From: Mesorhizobium sp. Root102
GTDB lineage: Bacteria; Pseudomonadota; Alphaproteobacteria; Rhizobiales; Rhizobiaceae
Length of the DNA stretch: 64,000 bases
Assembly (NCBI RefSeq): GCF_001425625.1
Contig: NZ_LMCP01000047.1
Span: 186,001 to 250,000, forward strand
Direction of reading: 5' to 3'
Position 1 is the first letter of the stretch; each line of letters starts with the position of its first letter. A program made the position numbers and the translations under genes. Below are positions 7,854 through 17,400 of the stretch, piece by piece. The notes below the pieces were generated by a model. That model ran no database searches. It saw only the letters and a program-made list of their open reading frames with translations, and was not told where the DNA came from.

Positions 7854-9119
7854 CTACCCGGCCTTCAAGGCTTCGGCGGCGCGCATGAGGAGCGCGTCGC
7901 GATCAGGGGCAAAACCGGCTTCGACCCATTCCGCCTCCAGATTCTTGAGGACTTCGCCCAGTTTCGGCCCCGGAGTTGCACCGAGCGCGGTCAGATCGGC
8001 ACCTTTCAGCGGAAACAACGGCTTTTCCCATTTGGTGGCGAAGGCAAGCAGGCGCGAAAAGCCACCGGCTTCGAGCAGCGCCTCATTGTCCTCGACAGCG
8101 CGCACCCTGGCTGCCGCAAGCGACAGCCGCAGACGGTCGACAAATCCCTGCCGGTCGCCGCGATAGAGCCTTTTCGCCAGTTCGCCCTCGGTCGTCTTCG
8201 GCTCGACGGCGGTGGTCAGCGCCCAGTGGCGCAGGCGATCCGCTTCAGCAGTCGAAAATTTGAGCCGCTCGGCGAGCGTCTTCATGCGCGCCGCATCCGG
8301 CGGCACGATCGCTTCCAGCCGCAGCAGCGGGTCAGGTGCCCAGCCTAGATCCTTCTCGGCCTTGGTTAGCCCATGGATCGCGTCGATGCCCCATTTCTCG
8401 CTTTCCGGCAGCGCGGCGGTCAACACACTCGCCTGCCGCATCCAGAGCAGCGCCCGCGAGGCATCAGGCGCCGACAAGAGCTTCTTCAGTTCCGACCAGA
8501 TGCGCTCAGCCGAAAGCTGGGCCAGCCCTTCCTTCAGTCGGGCGCAGGCCTTCAATCCCTCGGCATCCGGCCGGCCGTCGCCATACCAGGCGAAGAAGCG
8601 GAAGAAACGCAGGATGCGCAGGTAATCCTCGCGGATACGCGCCTCCGCATCGCCGATGAAGCGCAGCCGGCGTGCCTCGATGTCGGCGATGCCGCCGACC
8701 AGGTCGACCACCTTGCCATCAGCCTCGGCATAGAGCGCGTTGATGGTGAAATCGCGCCGCTCGGCGTCGAGCTTCCAGTCGCACCCGAACGACACCTTGG
8801 CGCGTCGCCCATCGGTCTCGATGTCGGCGCGCAAGGTGGTGACCTCATAAGGCTTGCCGCCGGCGACCACGGTGATCGTGCCGTGCTCGATGCCAGTCGG
8901 CACCGCCTTGAAGCCTTCCGCCTCGGCGCGGCGGATGGTTTCCTGCGGCAAACATGTGGTGGCGATGTCGATGTCGGCGACCGGCTGGCCCATCAGCGTG
9001 TTGCGCACCGCACCGCCCGCGACACGCGCCTCCTCACCGCCCTCGGCCAGTGCGGCCAGCAGGCGCTGCAGATGCTTGTCGGTGAGCCAGTCGGCCCTGC
9101 TCGCGATCGAGACACTCAC
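7854..9119 (-). CDS. cca: CCA tRNA nucleotidyltransferase / poly(A) polymerase family
   Basis: 421-residue class II nucleotidyltransferase that adds or repairs the tRNA 3' CCA end. Seen: the head domain GGAVRNTLMGQPVADIDIAT (residues about 35-54) with the catalytic D-x-D, the RRDFTINAL motif near residue 122 and the DLVGG/FIGD region followed by RIREDYLRILRFFRF. The start is GTG, overlapping the stop of the upstream Nudix gene by four bases (GTGA), so the genes are translationally coupled. Third gene of the operon DUF1285-Nudix-cca. Confidence 0.93.
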   Translation of the reverse strand: MSVSIASRADWLTDKHLQRLLAALAEGGEEARVAGGAVRNTLMGQPVADIDIATTCLPQETIRRAEAEGFKAVPTGIEHGTITVVAGGKPYEVTTLRADIETDGRRAKVSFGCDWKLDAERRDFTINALYAEADGKVVDLVGGIADIEARRLRFIGDAEARIREDYLRILRFFRFFAWYGDGRPDAEGLKACARLKEGLAQLSAERIWSELKKLLSAPDASRALLWMRQASVLTAALPESEKWGIDAIHGLTKAEKDLGWAPDPLLRLEAIVPPDAARMKTLAERLKFSTAEADRLRHWALTTAVEPKTTEGELAKRLYRGDRQGFVDRLRLSLAAARVRAVEDNEALLEAGGFSRLLAFATKWEKPLFPLKGADLTALGATPGPKLGEVLKNLEAEWVEAGFAPDRDALLMRAAEALKAG

Positions 9120-9748
9120 ACATAGAGCCTTTCATACAGCGTACGGATGATGCCGGCGGTGACGCCCCAGATGCGCCGGTCGCCATAAGGCATGTCGTAG
9201 AAGAACCATTCGAGATCGTTCCACATGCGGCTGTCACGCTTGTGGTTGGCCGGGTCCATCAGAAAGCGCAGCGGCACTTCGAAGGCGGCATCGACCTCGT
9301 CGGCATTCAAGGCGAGATGGAAACCTGGCCGCACGATGCCCAGCACCGGTGCGATGCGGTAGCCGCTGCCGGCGACATAGTCGGGCATGCGGCCGATGAT
9401 CTCGATGCGATCGCCGCCAAGGCCGATCTCCTCGAAGGTCTCGCGTAGCGCCGCAGCCTCCGGGCTCGGATCGGTCGGGTCGATGGTGCCGCCGGGAAAG
9501 GCGACCTGTCCCGAATGGTTGCGCAGCTTTTCGGCCCGTTTGGTCAAGAGAACCGTCGCATCGCCCTGATGATCGACAACCGGGATCAGCACGGCCGCAT
9601 CGCGCAACGCCTTGCCCTGGTTGAGGCGCGGATGACCGGGGTTGAAGCGATGATCGCCATAGTCGTCACCGGCATGCGCATCCGGCTGCGCGGCAAAGCG
9701 CGCCCGAAAATCCGCTGATGAAAACGGCGCCTGCGACATCTGGTCCAT
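9116..9748 (-). CDS. Nudix hydrolase, CoA pyrophosphatase-like
   Basis: 210-residue Nudix protein. The Nudix box is complete: GGTIDPTDPSPEAAALRETF followed by EEIG, matching G-x5-E-x7-R-E-U-x-E-E-x-G-U. The preceding LLTKRAEKLRNHSGQVAFPG is typical of CoA pyrophosphatases (YeaB/NudL group), which cleave CoA to 4'-phosphopantetheine and 3',5'-ADP. The start chosen is the ATG in TGATG, sharing one base with the upstream stop; a GTG 15 bases earlier (9763) is possible. Middle gene of a coupled three-gene operon with DUF1285 upstream and cca downstream. Confidence 0.9.
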   Translation of the reverse strand: MDQMSQAPFSSADFRARFAAQPDAHAGDDYGDHRFNPGHPRLNQGKALRDAAVLIPVVDHQGDATVLLTKRAEKLRNHSGQVAFPGGTIDPTDPSPEAAALRETFEEIGLGGDRIEIIGRMPDYVAGSGYRIAPVLGIVRPGFHLALNADEVDAAFEVPLRFLMDPANHKRDSRMWNDLEWFFYDMPYGDRRIWGVTAGIIRTLYERLYV

Positions 9749-10377
9749 CACGCGCTCAGCCACTTCAACTGGTCCGCCGGCATGATCGGGAACACCGCGC
9801 CCTTCGAGCGCACGGCAAACATTGTCTTGCCGCCGATCTCGACCTCCTCGCCATGCCCGACCAACTCATACATCACCGGCCGCGCCACCAGCGCCTCCAG
9901 GCGGCCGCGCACCAGCACATAGGGCTTCAACCCGCCGGTCTCGTTCTCGTCGACGAAGCGCAGCGGCCGCTCCGGCCCGGCCTCGACGACGTCGCCGACA
10001 TTGGTACGGAAGGTGATGATCCGCGCGTCACCGCCGCCAGAAACATCCATCTCGACGGCGATGAAGGGCGCATCGGCGACGCGGATGCCGACTCGCTCCA
10101 CCGGCGTCACCAGATAGGTCCTCCCGTCCTCGTCCTTGCGCAGCACCGAGGAGAAAAGCTGCACCAGCGGCATGCGGCCGATCGGCGTACCCAGATAGAA
10201 CCAGGTGCCGTCGGCCTTGATCTCCATGTCGAGATCGCCGCAAAAGTCGGGATTCCAGCGTTCGACGGGTGCCGCGCCCTTGCCGGCGCGGGCCGCGCGC
10301 GAGATCAGCGCCTCGAGACCGCGCGCTTCAGTGGCGGTCGTGAGGCTTTCTTCACGATGTTCCAAGGGTCCCGTCAT
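9748..10377 (-). CDS. DUF1285 domain protein
   Basis: 209-residue soluble protein with the DUF1285 signature (CGDLDMEIKADGTWFYLGTP, IGRMPLVQLFSSVLRK, YLVTPVERVGI and YPLRFVDENE-like stretches). DUF1285 proteins are conserved across Alphaproteobacteria and have no established function. First gene of the operon leading to the Nudix hydrolase and cca. An ATG at 10377 is used; a GTG two codons earlier is equally open. Neither has a strong ribosome-binding site. The gene is divergent from moxR with about 140 bp between. Confidence 0.85.
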   Translation of the reverse strand: MTGPLEHREESLTTATEARGLEALISRAARAGKGAAPVERWNPDFCGDLDMEIKADGTWFYLGTPIGRMPLVQLFSSVLRKDEDGRTYLVTPVERVGIRVADAPFIAVEMDVSGGGDARIITFRTNVGDVVEAGPERPLRFVDENETGGLKPYVLVRGRLEALVARPVMYELVGHGEEVEIGGKTMFAVRSKGAVFPIMPADQLKWLSA

Positions 10378-10518
10378 GGTCACGAAATAGTCACTGTTGT
10401 TCCGCTTGTCAGCCTAAGTCTGTGATTTAAGTTCAAATGCAGACGCTGGGCGAGGCCGAATCGCGGCAGTCATGGTATGCTGCGAGCTGGTATTTCCAAC
10501 CACGAGGATCGATGCGGC

Positions 10519-11523
10519 ATGAGCGTAATGGTCAAGGAAAGCCCGATCAGCGAAAAGGACATGATCGCCGAGGCCGAGAAGGCGCTGGCGGATATTTCCA
10601 GAATCCGTGACGGGGTCGGTCGGGTCATCTTCGGCCAGGAGAGTGTCGTCGAGCGCACCCTGGTGGCGCTTTTGGCCGGCGGCCATGCGCTGCTGGTCGG
10701 CGTGCCGGGCCTCGCCAAGACCAAGCTGGTCGAAACGCTGGGCATCGTGCTCGGCCTCGATTCGCGCCGCATCCAGTTCACGCCGGACCTGATGCCGTCC
10801 GATATCCTCGGCTCCGAAGTGATGGAGCAGGACGAGATCGGCAAGCGTTCCTTCCGCTTCATCTCCGGGCCGATCTTCGCCCAGCTTCTGATGGCCGACG
10901 AGATCAACCGCGCTTCGCCGCGCACCCAGTCGGCACTGCTGCAGGCGATGCAGGAATACCATGTCACCATTGCCGGCGCCCGCTACGATCTGCCGGCGCC
11001 CTTCCACGTGCTGGCAACGCAGAACCCGCTGGAGCAGGAAGGCACCTATCCGCTGCCCGAGGCGCAGCTCGACCGCTTCCTGATGCAGGTCGACATCCTC
11101 TATCCCGAAATCGAGGCCGAGCGCCGCATCCTGCTGGAAACCACCGGCATCGAGGACGCGAAAGCCCAGAGCGTGCTGCAGCCGGCGCGGCTGAAGGAAA
11201 TCCAGACGCTTATCCGCCGCATGCCGGTGCCCGAAAGCGTCGTCGAGGCGATCCTCACCCTGGTGCGCTCGGCGCGTCCCGGCCAGGGCAATGCCGAGAC
11301 CGACAAGCATGTCGCCTGGGGCCCCGGCCCGCGCGCCAGCCAGGCGTTGATGCTGTGCACAAGGGCGCGCGCGCTCTACGACGGGCGGCTGGCGCCTTCG
11401 ATCGACGATGTCCGCGCGCTGGCCGAGCCGGTGCTGCAGCATCGCATGGCGCTAACCTTCGCCGCCCGCGCCGAAGGCACCAGCGTGCGCGACGTGGTGG
11501 CGAAACTGGCCAAAGGTATCTGA
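10519..11523 (+). CDS. MoxR-type AAA+ ATPase
   Basis: 334-residue AAA+ ATPase of the MoxR family. Walker A has the family-typical form GVPGLAKTK near residue 67, Walker B LLMADEINRASP near 125 and the sensor stretch VLATQNPLEQEGTYPLPEAQ near 163. MoxR ATPases act as chaperones for metal insertion or complex assembly together with vWA proteins. The four genes that follow it here in tight succession (DUF58, BatA-DUF4159, vWA-like) form that kind of set. Start chosen as MSVMVKESPISEK; an earlier in-frame start at 10477 is less likely. Its TGA stop shares bases with the next ATG. Confidence 0.94.
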   Translation: MSVMVKESPISEKDMIAEAEKALADISRIRDGVGRVIFGQESVVERTLVALLAGGHALLVGVPGLAKTKLVETLGIVLGLDSRRIQFTPDLMPSDILGSEVMEQDEIGKRSFRFISGPIFAQLLMADEINRASPRTQSALLQAMQEYHVTIAGARYDLPAPFHVLATQNPLEQEGTYPLPEAQLDRFLMQVDILYPEIEAERRILLETTGIEDAKAQSVLQPARLKEIQTLIRRMPVPESVVEAILTLVRSARPGQGNAETDKHVAWGPGPRASQALMLCTRARALYDGRLAPSIDDVRALAEPVLQHRMALTFAARAEGTSVRDVVAKLAKGI

Positions 11524-12437
11524 TGGCGCATATTGGCGAGCTCCAAGCACCGGCCGCGACGCGCGACGCGCTCGCCCGTGGCCGGTTGCGGGCCTCGCTG
11601 GTTCCCGACCTGCTGGTCGAGGCGCGGCGCATTGTCAACACGGTGATCGCCGGCTGGCATGGCCGCCGCAAGCGCGGCATCGGCGAGAATTTCTGGCAGT
11701 TCCGGCCCTATGTCGAAGGCGATGCCTCACGCATAGACTGGCGCCGCTCGGCGCGCGATGACCACACCTACGTGCGCGACCGCGAATGGGAAGCCGCCCA
11801 TACGGTATGGCTGTGGGCCGACCCCTCGCCCTCGATGCTCTACAAGTCGACCGGCGCCAGCGTTTCCAAGCAATCGCGCGCGCTGGTACTGGCGCTGGCC
11901 ATGGCCGAATTGATGTCGCGCAGCGGCGAGCGCATCGCCTGGCCCGGCCTCACCGATCCGTTCACCGCCCGCAACGGCGCCGAGCGCATCGCCGCCCAGC
12001 TGATGCATGCCGGCGACTTGCCGGCAAAACCCGATCTGTCCGATATCAGGCGCTTCTGCGACATCGTCATCGCCAGCGATTTCCTCGATCCCGTCGAGGA
12101 GACGATGGCGTGGCTCGACGTGCTCGCCCGCCACGGCGTGCGCGCGCATCTGATCGAGGTTGCCGACCCGGCCGAGGAAACCTTCCCCTATGCCGGCCGC
12201 ACCGAGTTCACCGATCCCGAGACCGGCGACAAGCTGACCGCCGGCCGCGCCGAAATGCTGGGTGACGAGTATCGCCTGCTCTACACCGCCCGCCGCCACG
12301 AACTGGCCGCCTGGTGCAGACGGCTCGGCTGGAGCTTTACCGTCAACCACACCGACCGGCTGGCGTCCGATGCGCTGGTGCGCCTGCACATGGCGATGAC
12401 CGCCGATGGCCCCTCCATCGGAAAGGCTGTCGCATGA
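11523..12437 (+). CDS. DUF58 domain protein
   Basis: 304 residues. The DUF58 motif is seen at RRKRGIGENFWQFRPYVEGD followed by DASRIDWRRSARDD (residues about 50-85). The segment after it (WLWADPSPSMLY) resembles the first strand and MIDAS-like D-x-S-x-S of a vWA fold. DUF58 proteins are standard partners of MoxR ATPases. The ATG overlaps the moxR stop as TGATG, and its own stop overlaps the next start as ATGA. Cytoplasmic by sequence. Probably an adaptor presenting a substrate to MoxR, an inference from the family. Confidence 0.92.
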   Translation: MAHIGELQAPAATRDALARGRLRASLVPDLLVEARRIVNTVIAGWHGRRKRGIGENFWQFRPYVEGDASRIDWRRSARDDHTYVRDREWEAAHTVWLWADPSPSMLYKSTGASVSKQSRALVLALAMAELMSRSGERIAWPGLTDPFTARNGAERIAAQLMHAGDLPAKPDLSDIRRFCDIVIASDFLDPVEETMAWLDVLARHGVRAHLIEVADPAEETFPYAGRTEFTDPETGDKLTAGRAEMLGDEYRLLYTARRHELAAWCRRLGWSFTVNHTDRLASDALVRLHMAMTADGPSIGKAVA

Positions 12438-15256
12438 GCTGGCTGCCGCTCTCCTTTGGCGCCCCCATGGTGCTGTGGGGCCTGCTGGCGCTGCCGGTGA
12501 TCTGGTGGCTGTTGCGGCTGACACCGCCCAAACCGCAGACCGAAATCTTCCCGCCGCTGAAAATCTTGGCCCGTGTGCTGAAGCGCGAGGAGACGCCGCA
12601 GCAGAGCCCGTGGTGGCTGACGCTACTCAGGCTCCTGATGGCGGCGCTCATCGTCGCCGCATTGGCCGACCCGGTCTTCAACCCGCGCGAAAAGCTGCCG
12701 GCCGAAGGTGCCGCGCTTGCGCTGGTCATCGACAATGACTGGGCAAGTGCCGCCGACTGGGGCAAGCGCGTCGCCACAGCCGAACGGCTGATCAACGATG
12801 CCGGCTCGAACGGCGTGCCTGTCGTCATCGCCTTCACCGCCGAAAAAGCCAATGCGGAGATCGGCCCGTTCGATGCCGCCGCAGCCCTTGACCGGCTGCG
12901 CGCAGCCAAGCCACGGCCGATCCCGACCGACCGGCCCGCCGTCTATGCCCGCGTCGCCGGCGTGCTGGAGACTTTGCCTGGCGCCAGCGTCGCCGTGCTT
13001 GCCGACGGCCTTGCGGCAAAGGGCGACGAGGCCGCCTTCAACACGCTGTTGTCGAAGAACGCCGCCCGCGTCGTCTGGGCAACCGCCGACCGGCTGTCGC
13101 TGACCGGCCTGACCACCTCCGATAACCAGGTCGACGGCTTTGCGCTAACCGCCATTCGCGCACCGGGCGACCCGGCCCCGGCGCAGGTGACCGCCGGCGC
13201 CTTCGACGACAAGGGCCGCCGCATCGCCGATGCGACGCTGACTTTTTCGCCTGGCGAAACCACCGCCACCGGCACGATGGCGGTGCCGTTCGAGCTGCGC
13301 AACGACTTCGCTTCGATCACGCTCGACGGCGAGCGCCAGGCAGGTGCCGTCCGCGTTCTCGACGAAAGCTCCAAGCGCCGCCGCGTCGGGCTGTTGTCGC
13401 AGGCCGAGGCCGATCAGGCGCAGCCGCTTTTGTCACCGCTCTATTACATCAGGCGCGCGCTCCAGCCCTTCGCCGATCTGGTCGAACCCTCCAGCGCCGA
13501 CCTCGCCGATGCCATCCCGCAGATCCTCGACCAAAAGCCGGCGATGATCATCATGGCCGACATCGGCACCATTCCCGCACAGGTCCGGCAGAGGCTGGTC
13601 GACTGGGTCGACAATGGCGGCACGCTAGTGCGTTTCGCCGGATCGCGACTGGCCGCCGCCGGCAATGACGAAGATCTGCTGCCGGTCCGCCTGCGCACCG
13701 GCGAGCGTTCGCTCGGCGGCGCACTGTCATGGACGTCGCCGCAGCCGGTCACCGAATTCCCCAAGGCCGGCCCGTTCGCCGATCTGGCGCCGCCGACCGA
13801 GGTCACCGTCAGCAGGCAGGTGCTGGCCGAGCCGACGCCCGACATCGTCGAGCGCACCTGGGCGGCCCTTGCCGACGGCACGCCTCTGGTCACCGGCCTG
13901 AAGAAAGGCAAGGGCACGCTGGTTCTGTTTCACGTCACCCCCGAGGCGACCTGGTCGAACCTGCCGATCTCGGGCAGCTTCGTCGAGATGCTGCGCCGTA
14001 TCGTGCAGCTGTCACGCAACCAGGGTGCGGCGATCGCCAATGCCGAAGCCGCCGCCACCTCGCTGGCACCCTACCGCATGATCGCGGCTGATGGCTCGCT
14101 GGTGCCGCCGACACCGGACGCGCGGCCGCTGGTGCCGGGCGCCGGTGCCCTGCCGGTGACTTTTGAAAACCCGCCCGGCCTCTATGGTTCCGAGACGGGC
14201 GTGTTTGCCCACAATCTGCTTGAAGCCGACAGCACGCTGGCCCCGCTGGTACGCCCGCAAATCACTGTTCCCGTCACATCGATCCAGTATGCCTTTGATG
14301 AATCGCGCAACCTGAAGGGCGCTCTGGTCGCGGCTGCCCTGGTGCTGATGCTGCTCGATACGCTGGCGGTGTTCTGGATGGGCGGCCTGTTTTCACGCCG
14401 GCCGCGCCGCGCCGGCGCCGTGGCTACCACAGCAGCAGTCCTGATTGCGCTTGGCGCGCTGTTCGGCCATGCCGATCTCGCGCGCGCCGACGATGCCAAG
14501 CCGGGCGACGAGGTTGCCATAGAGGCGATTTCGAAGACCCGCATCGCTTATGTGCTGACCGGCGTGCCGGGCGACGATTCGATCAGCCGCGCCGGGCTCG
14601 AGGGCCTGACCCGCTTCCTGGTCGAGAAGACGGCACTGGAACCAGGCGAGCCGGCCGGTGTCGACATCTCGAAGGACGAGCTGTCGTTCTATCCGCTCAT
14701 CTACTGGCCGATCGATCCGGCCGCTCCGATGCCGAGCCAGGCCGCGATCGCCCGCATCGACGCCTATATGCAGCAAGGCGGCACGGTGCTGTTCGACACC
14801 CGCGACCAGTTCGCCAACGGCATCGGCGCCGATTCGACCAGCCCGGCGACGGAGCGGCTGCGCGACATCCTCGGCAACCTCAACGTGCCGCCGCTGGAGC
14901 CGGTGCCGTCCGATCATGTGCTGACCAAATCCTTCTTCATCCTGCCCGAATTTCCCGGCCGCTTCGCCGGCAGCCCACTGTGGGTCGAGGCGTCACTCGA
15001 GGCCAGCAACGCCGAGAACCGGCCGGTGCGCACCGGCGACGGCGTCTCGCCGATCATGATCACCGCCAATGATTTCGCCGGCGCGTGGGCGGTAGACGAG
15101 AATGGCGATCCGCTGCTGCCGACCGTGCCGGCGGACCCGATGCAGCGCATCTACGCGCTGCGCGCCGGCGTCAACATCATGATGTACATGCTGACCGGCA
15201 ACTACAAATCCGACCAGGTGCACGTGCCCATACTGCTCGAACGGCTGGGCCAGTAA
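12434..15256 (+). CDS. Membrane protein with BatA N terminus and DUF4159 C terminus
   Basis: 940 residues. The N terminus has the aerotolerance BatA-like pair of membrane helices (APMVLWGLLALPVIWWLLRL, then a second near residue 60). A long extracytoplasmic part with a vWA-like region (ALALVIDNDWA) follows, then two more hydrophobic segments near 630-690. The last 200 residues match DUF4159, which has a glutamine-amidotransferase-like fold (SFYPLIYWPIDP, GGTVLFDTRDQFA, GVNIMMYMLTGNYK). It overlaps the DUF58 gene by ATGA. Probably the membrane core of the MoxR system. Fusion of the Bat-like and DUF4159 parts is typical of Alphaproteobacteria. Confidence 0.9.
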   Translation: MSWLPLSFGAPMVLWGLLALPVIWWLLRLTPPKPQTEIFPPLKILARVLKREETPQQSPWWLTLLRLLMAALIVAALADPVFNPREKLPAEGAALALVIDNDWASAADWGKRVATAERLINDAGSNGVPVVIAFTAEKANAEIGPFDAAAALDRLRAAKPRPIPTDRPAVYARVAGVLETLPGASVAVLADGLAAKGDEAAFNTLLSKNAARVVWATADRLSLTGLTTSDNQVDGFALTAIRAPGDPAPAQVTAGAFDDKGRRIADATLTFSPGETTATGTMAVPFELRNDFASITLDGERQAGAVRVLDESSKRRRVGLLSQAEADQAQPLLSPLYYIRRALQPFADLVEPSSADLADAIPQILDQKPAMIIMADIGTIPAQVRQRLVDWVDNGGTLVRFAGSRLAAAGNDEDLLPVRLRTGERSLGGALSWTSPQPVTEFPKAGPFADLAPPTEVTVSRQVLAEPTPDIVERTWAALADGTPLVTGLKKGKGTLVLFHVTPEATWSNLPISGSFVEMLRRIVQLSRNQGAAIANAEAAATSLAPYRMIAADGSLVPPTPDARPLVPGAGALPVTFENPPGLYGSETGVFAHNLLEADSTLAPLVRPQITVPVTSIQYAFDESRNLKGALVAAALVLMLLDTLAVFWMGGLFSRRPRRAGAVATTAAVLIALGALFGHADLARADDAKPGDEVAIEAISKTRIAYVLTGVPGDDSISRAGLEGLTRFLVEKTALEPGEPAGVDISKDELSFYPLIYWPIDPAAPMPSQAAIARIDAYMQQGGTVLFDTRDQFANGIGADSTSPATERLRDILGNLNVPPLEPVPSDHVLTKSFFILPEFPGRFAGSPLWVEASLEASNAENRPVRTGDGVSPIMITANDFAGAWAVDENGDPLLPTVPADPMQRIYALRAGVNIMMYMLTGNYKSDQVHVPILLERLGQ

Positions 15257-15294
15257 GATGACGTTCTTTGCTGTGCTGCCTACGCGGATCGACC

Positions 15295-15311
15295 CTCCCC
15301 ACAAAGGGGAG
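15295..15311. repeat. Short CTCCCC/GGGGAG hairpin in the operon gap
   Basis: CTCCCC ACAAA GGGGAG in the 63-bp gap between the DUF4159 gene and the vWA-like gene. Similar CTCCCC..GGGGAG fragments are common in rhizobial intergenic DNA. It lies immediately before the AAGGG ribosome-binding site of the next gene, so it may set relative expression. Confidence 0.45.
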
Positions 15312-15319
15312 AGTAAGGG

Positions 15320-17398
15320 ATGAACTGGTCGATCTCTTTCGAACCGCTGATCTCCTGGCCCTTGCTGGCCTTGGCGCTCGTGCCGCTGGCGCTGCTTGCG
15401 ATGGTCGGCCTGTGGTTTCGCCAGCGCGGCTCGGTCTTCCGCTTCATCGCCCTTCTGGCGCTCGCCGCCGCGCTGTTCAACCCGGTGTTCCTCAATGAGG
15501 AACGCGAGCCGCTGAAGAGCGTCGTCGCGCTGATCGTCGACCGCAGCCAGAGTCAGAATATCGGCGACCGCACCAACCAGACCGTCGAGGCGCTGGCCGG
15601 GCTGCAACAGCGCCTTGGCCGGTTCAAGCAGTTCGACGTGCGCGTCGTCGAGGCCGGCAAATCCGAGGCCGCCGAGGAGCGCACCGAGACACGGCTGTTC
15701 GGCGCGCTCGAAGGCGCTTTCCGCGACGTGCCGCCGTCACGCATCGGCGGCGCCATCATGATCACCGATGGCGAGGTGCATGATGCGCCCCCGGGCGCGC
15801 CCGATTTCAACGCCCCGCTGCATGCCCTGATCACCGGCAACGATCACGAAAAAGACCGCCGCATCCGCTTCGAGAATGCGCCACGCTTCGGCCTTGTCGG
15901 CAAGCCGCTCGACATGACGTACCGCGTCATCTCGACCGAAAACGAGACTGGCCTGGTCGATGTGCGCGTCTCGGTCAATGGCGAGCAGGTCGCGGTCGAG
16001 CATGCCACCGTCGGCCAGGCCATGCCGCTGCAGGTGACCATTCCGGGCGCCGGCCGCAACATCGTCGAGCTCGCCATAGATCGCGAACCAGGCGAACTGA
16101 CCGACACCAACAACCGCGCCATCGCGCTCATCGACGGCATTCGCGAGAACCTGCGCGTGCTGCTCGTCTCGGGCGAGCCGCACGCCGGCGAGCGCACCTG
16201 GCGCAACCTGTTGAAATCCGATGCCTCGGTCGATCTCGTCCACTTCACCATCCTGCGGCCGCCGGAAAAGCAGGACGGCACGCCGATCAACGAATTGTCG
16301 CTGATCGCCTTCCCGACCCGCGAGTTGTTCGTCGAGAAGATCAAGGATTTCGACCTCATCATATTCGACCGCTACCAGCATCGCGACGTGCTGCCGATCC
16401 TCTATTACGACTACATCTCCGAATATGTCGACAAGGGTGGCGCGCTGCTGATTGCGGCCGGCCCCGAATATGCCGGCGAAAGCTCTATCGCACGCACACC
16501 GCTGATGTCGGCCCTGCCTGCGATGCCGACCGGCGAGGTGGTCGACAAGGCCTTTTATCCGCGCCTCACCGAACTCGGCCAGCGCCATCCGGTGACGCGC
16601 GGGCTCGATGGTTCGGCCACCGAGCCGCCGCACTGGAGCCGCTGGTTCCGCACCATCGGCGTGCAGAATCCCGAAGGCGAAGTGGTGATGAAGGGCGCTG
16701 ACAACCGGCCCCTGCTGTTGCTCGATCGCAAGGGCGAAGGTCGCGTCGGCATGCTTCTGTCCGACCAGGGCTGGCTGTGGGCGCGCGGCTTCGAGGGCGG
16801 CGGCCCGCATGTCCAGCTCTACCGGCGCATTGCGCACTGGCTGATGAAGGAGCCCGAGCTCGAGGAGGAGCGGCTGACCGCCGATGGCCGCGGCATGGTG
16901 CTGGAGATCCGCCGCCAGACGATGGCCGACGATCCCGGTCCCGCCCAGATCATCACCCCGTCCGGCAAGACCTTGACCGTCAAGCTCGAGAAATCCGAAC
17001 CCGGCGTCTTTCTCGGCAGCGTCGAGACCAACGAGATCGGCCTCTACCAGGTCGCCAACAGCGACCTGACGGCGCTCGCCCATGTCGGCCCGGTCAACGC
17101 ACCGGAGTTCGCCGATGTCATCTCCACCGAAAACCGGCTGAAGGCGCCGGCGGAAGCCACCGGCGGTAGCGTGCGCCGGCTGGCGTCGTCCACGGCCCTT
17201 GGCAGCAATGTGACGCTGCCCTCCATCGTGCCCGTGCGCTCGGCTGGTGCTGCGTCCGGCAGCGACTGGATCGGCTTGCGCACCACAGACGACAGCGTGC
17301 TCAAGGCCGTCTCGCGCGTGCCGCTGTTCGGCGGCTTCCTCGGCCTCGGGCTATTGCTGCTGGCAATGGGTTCGATGTGGTACCGCGAGGGACGCTAG
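15320..17398 (+). CDS. Membrane protein with vWA-like and amidotransferase-like regions
   Basis: 692 residues, last gene of the MoxR operon. Two N-terminal membrane helices (residues about 10-60), then a vWA-like region with a MIDAS-type DRSQS near residue 75 and a second acidic loop MITDGEVHD near 150. Next comes an immunoglobulin-like stretch and a region resembling the ThuA/GATase fold (LRVLLVSGEPHAGERTWRNL, then YVDKGGALLIAAGPEY). A C-terminal helix (LFGGFLGLGLLLLAMGSMWY) closes the protein. It shares this architecture with its upstream neighbour, so the two probably form one membrane complex. Function unknown. Stops two bases before the convergent clpS. Confidence 0.88.
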   Translation: MNWSISFEPLISWPLLALALVPLALLAMVGLWFRQRGSVFRFIALLALAAALFNPVFLNEEREPLKSVVALIVDRSQSQNIGDRTNQTVEALAGLQQRLGRFKQFDVRVVEAGKSEAAEERTETRLFGALEGAFRDVPPSRIGGAIMITDGEVHDAPPGAPDFNAPLHALITGNDHEKDRRIRFENAPRFGLVGKPLDMTYRVISTENETGLVDVRVSVNGEQVAVEHATVGQAMPLQVTIPGAGRNIVELAIDREPGELTDTNNRAIALIDGIRENLRVLLVSGEPHAGERTWRNLLKSDASVDLVHFTILRPPEKQDGTPINELSLIAFPTRELFVEKIKDFDLIIFDRYQHRDVLPILYYDYISEYVDKGGALLIAAGPEYAGESSIARTPLMSALPAMPTGEVVDKAFYPRLTELGQRHPVTRGLDGSATEPPHWSRWFRTIGVQNPEGEVVMKGADNRPLLLLDRKGEGRVGMLLSDQGWLWARGFEGGGPHVQLYRRIAHWLMKEPELEEERLTADGRGMVLEIRRQTMADDPGPAQIITPSGKTLTVKLEKSEPGVFLGSVETNEIGLYQVANSDLTALAHVGPVNAPEFADVISTENRLKAPAEATGGSVRRLASSTALGSNVTLPSIVPVRSAGAASGSDWIGLRTTDDSVLKAVSRVPLFGGFLGLGLLLLAMGSMWYREGR

Positions 17399-17400
17399 GA

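Noticed and set aside
15737..17083. Long minus-strand open frame of 448 codons
   Set aside because: Antisense to the vWA-like membrane protein. It lacks any family likeness and its composition is the D/R/H/A/V mix expected from reading high-GC coding DNA backwards.
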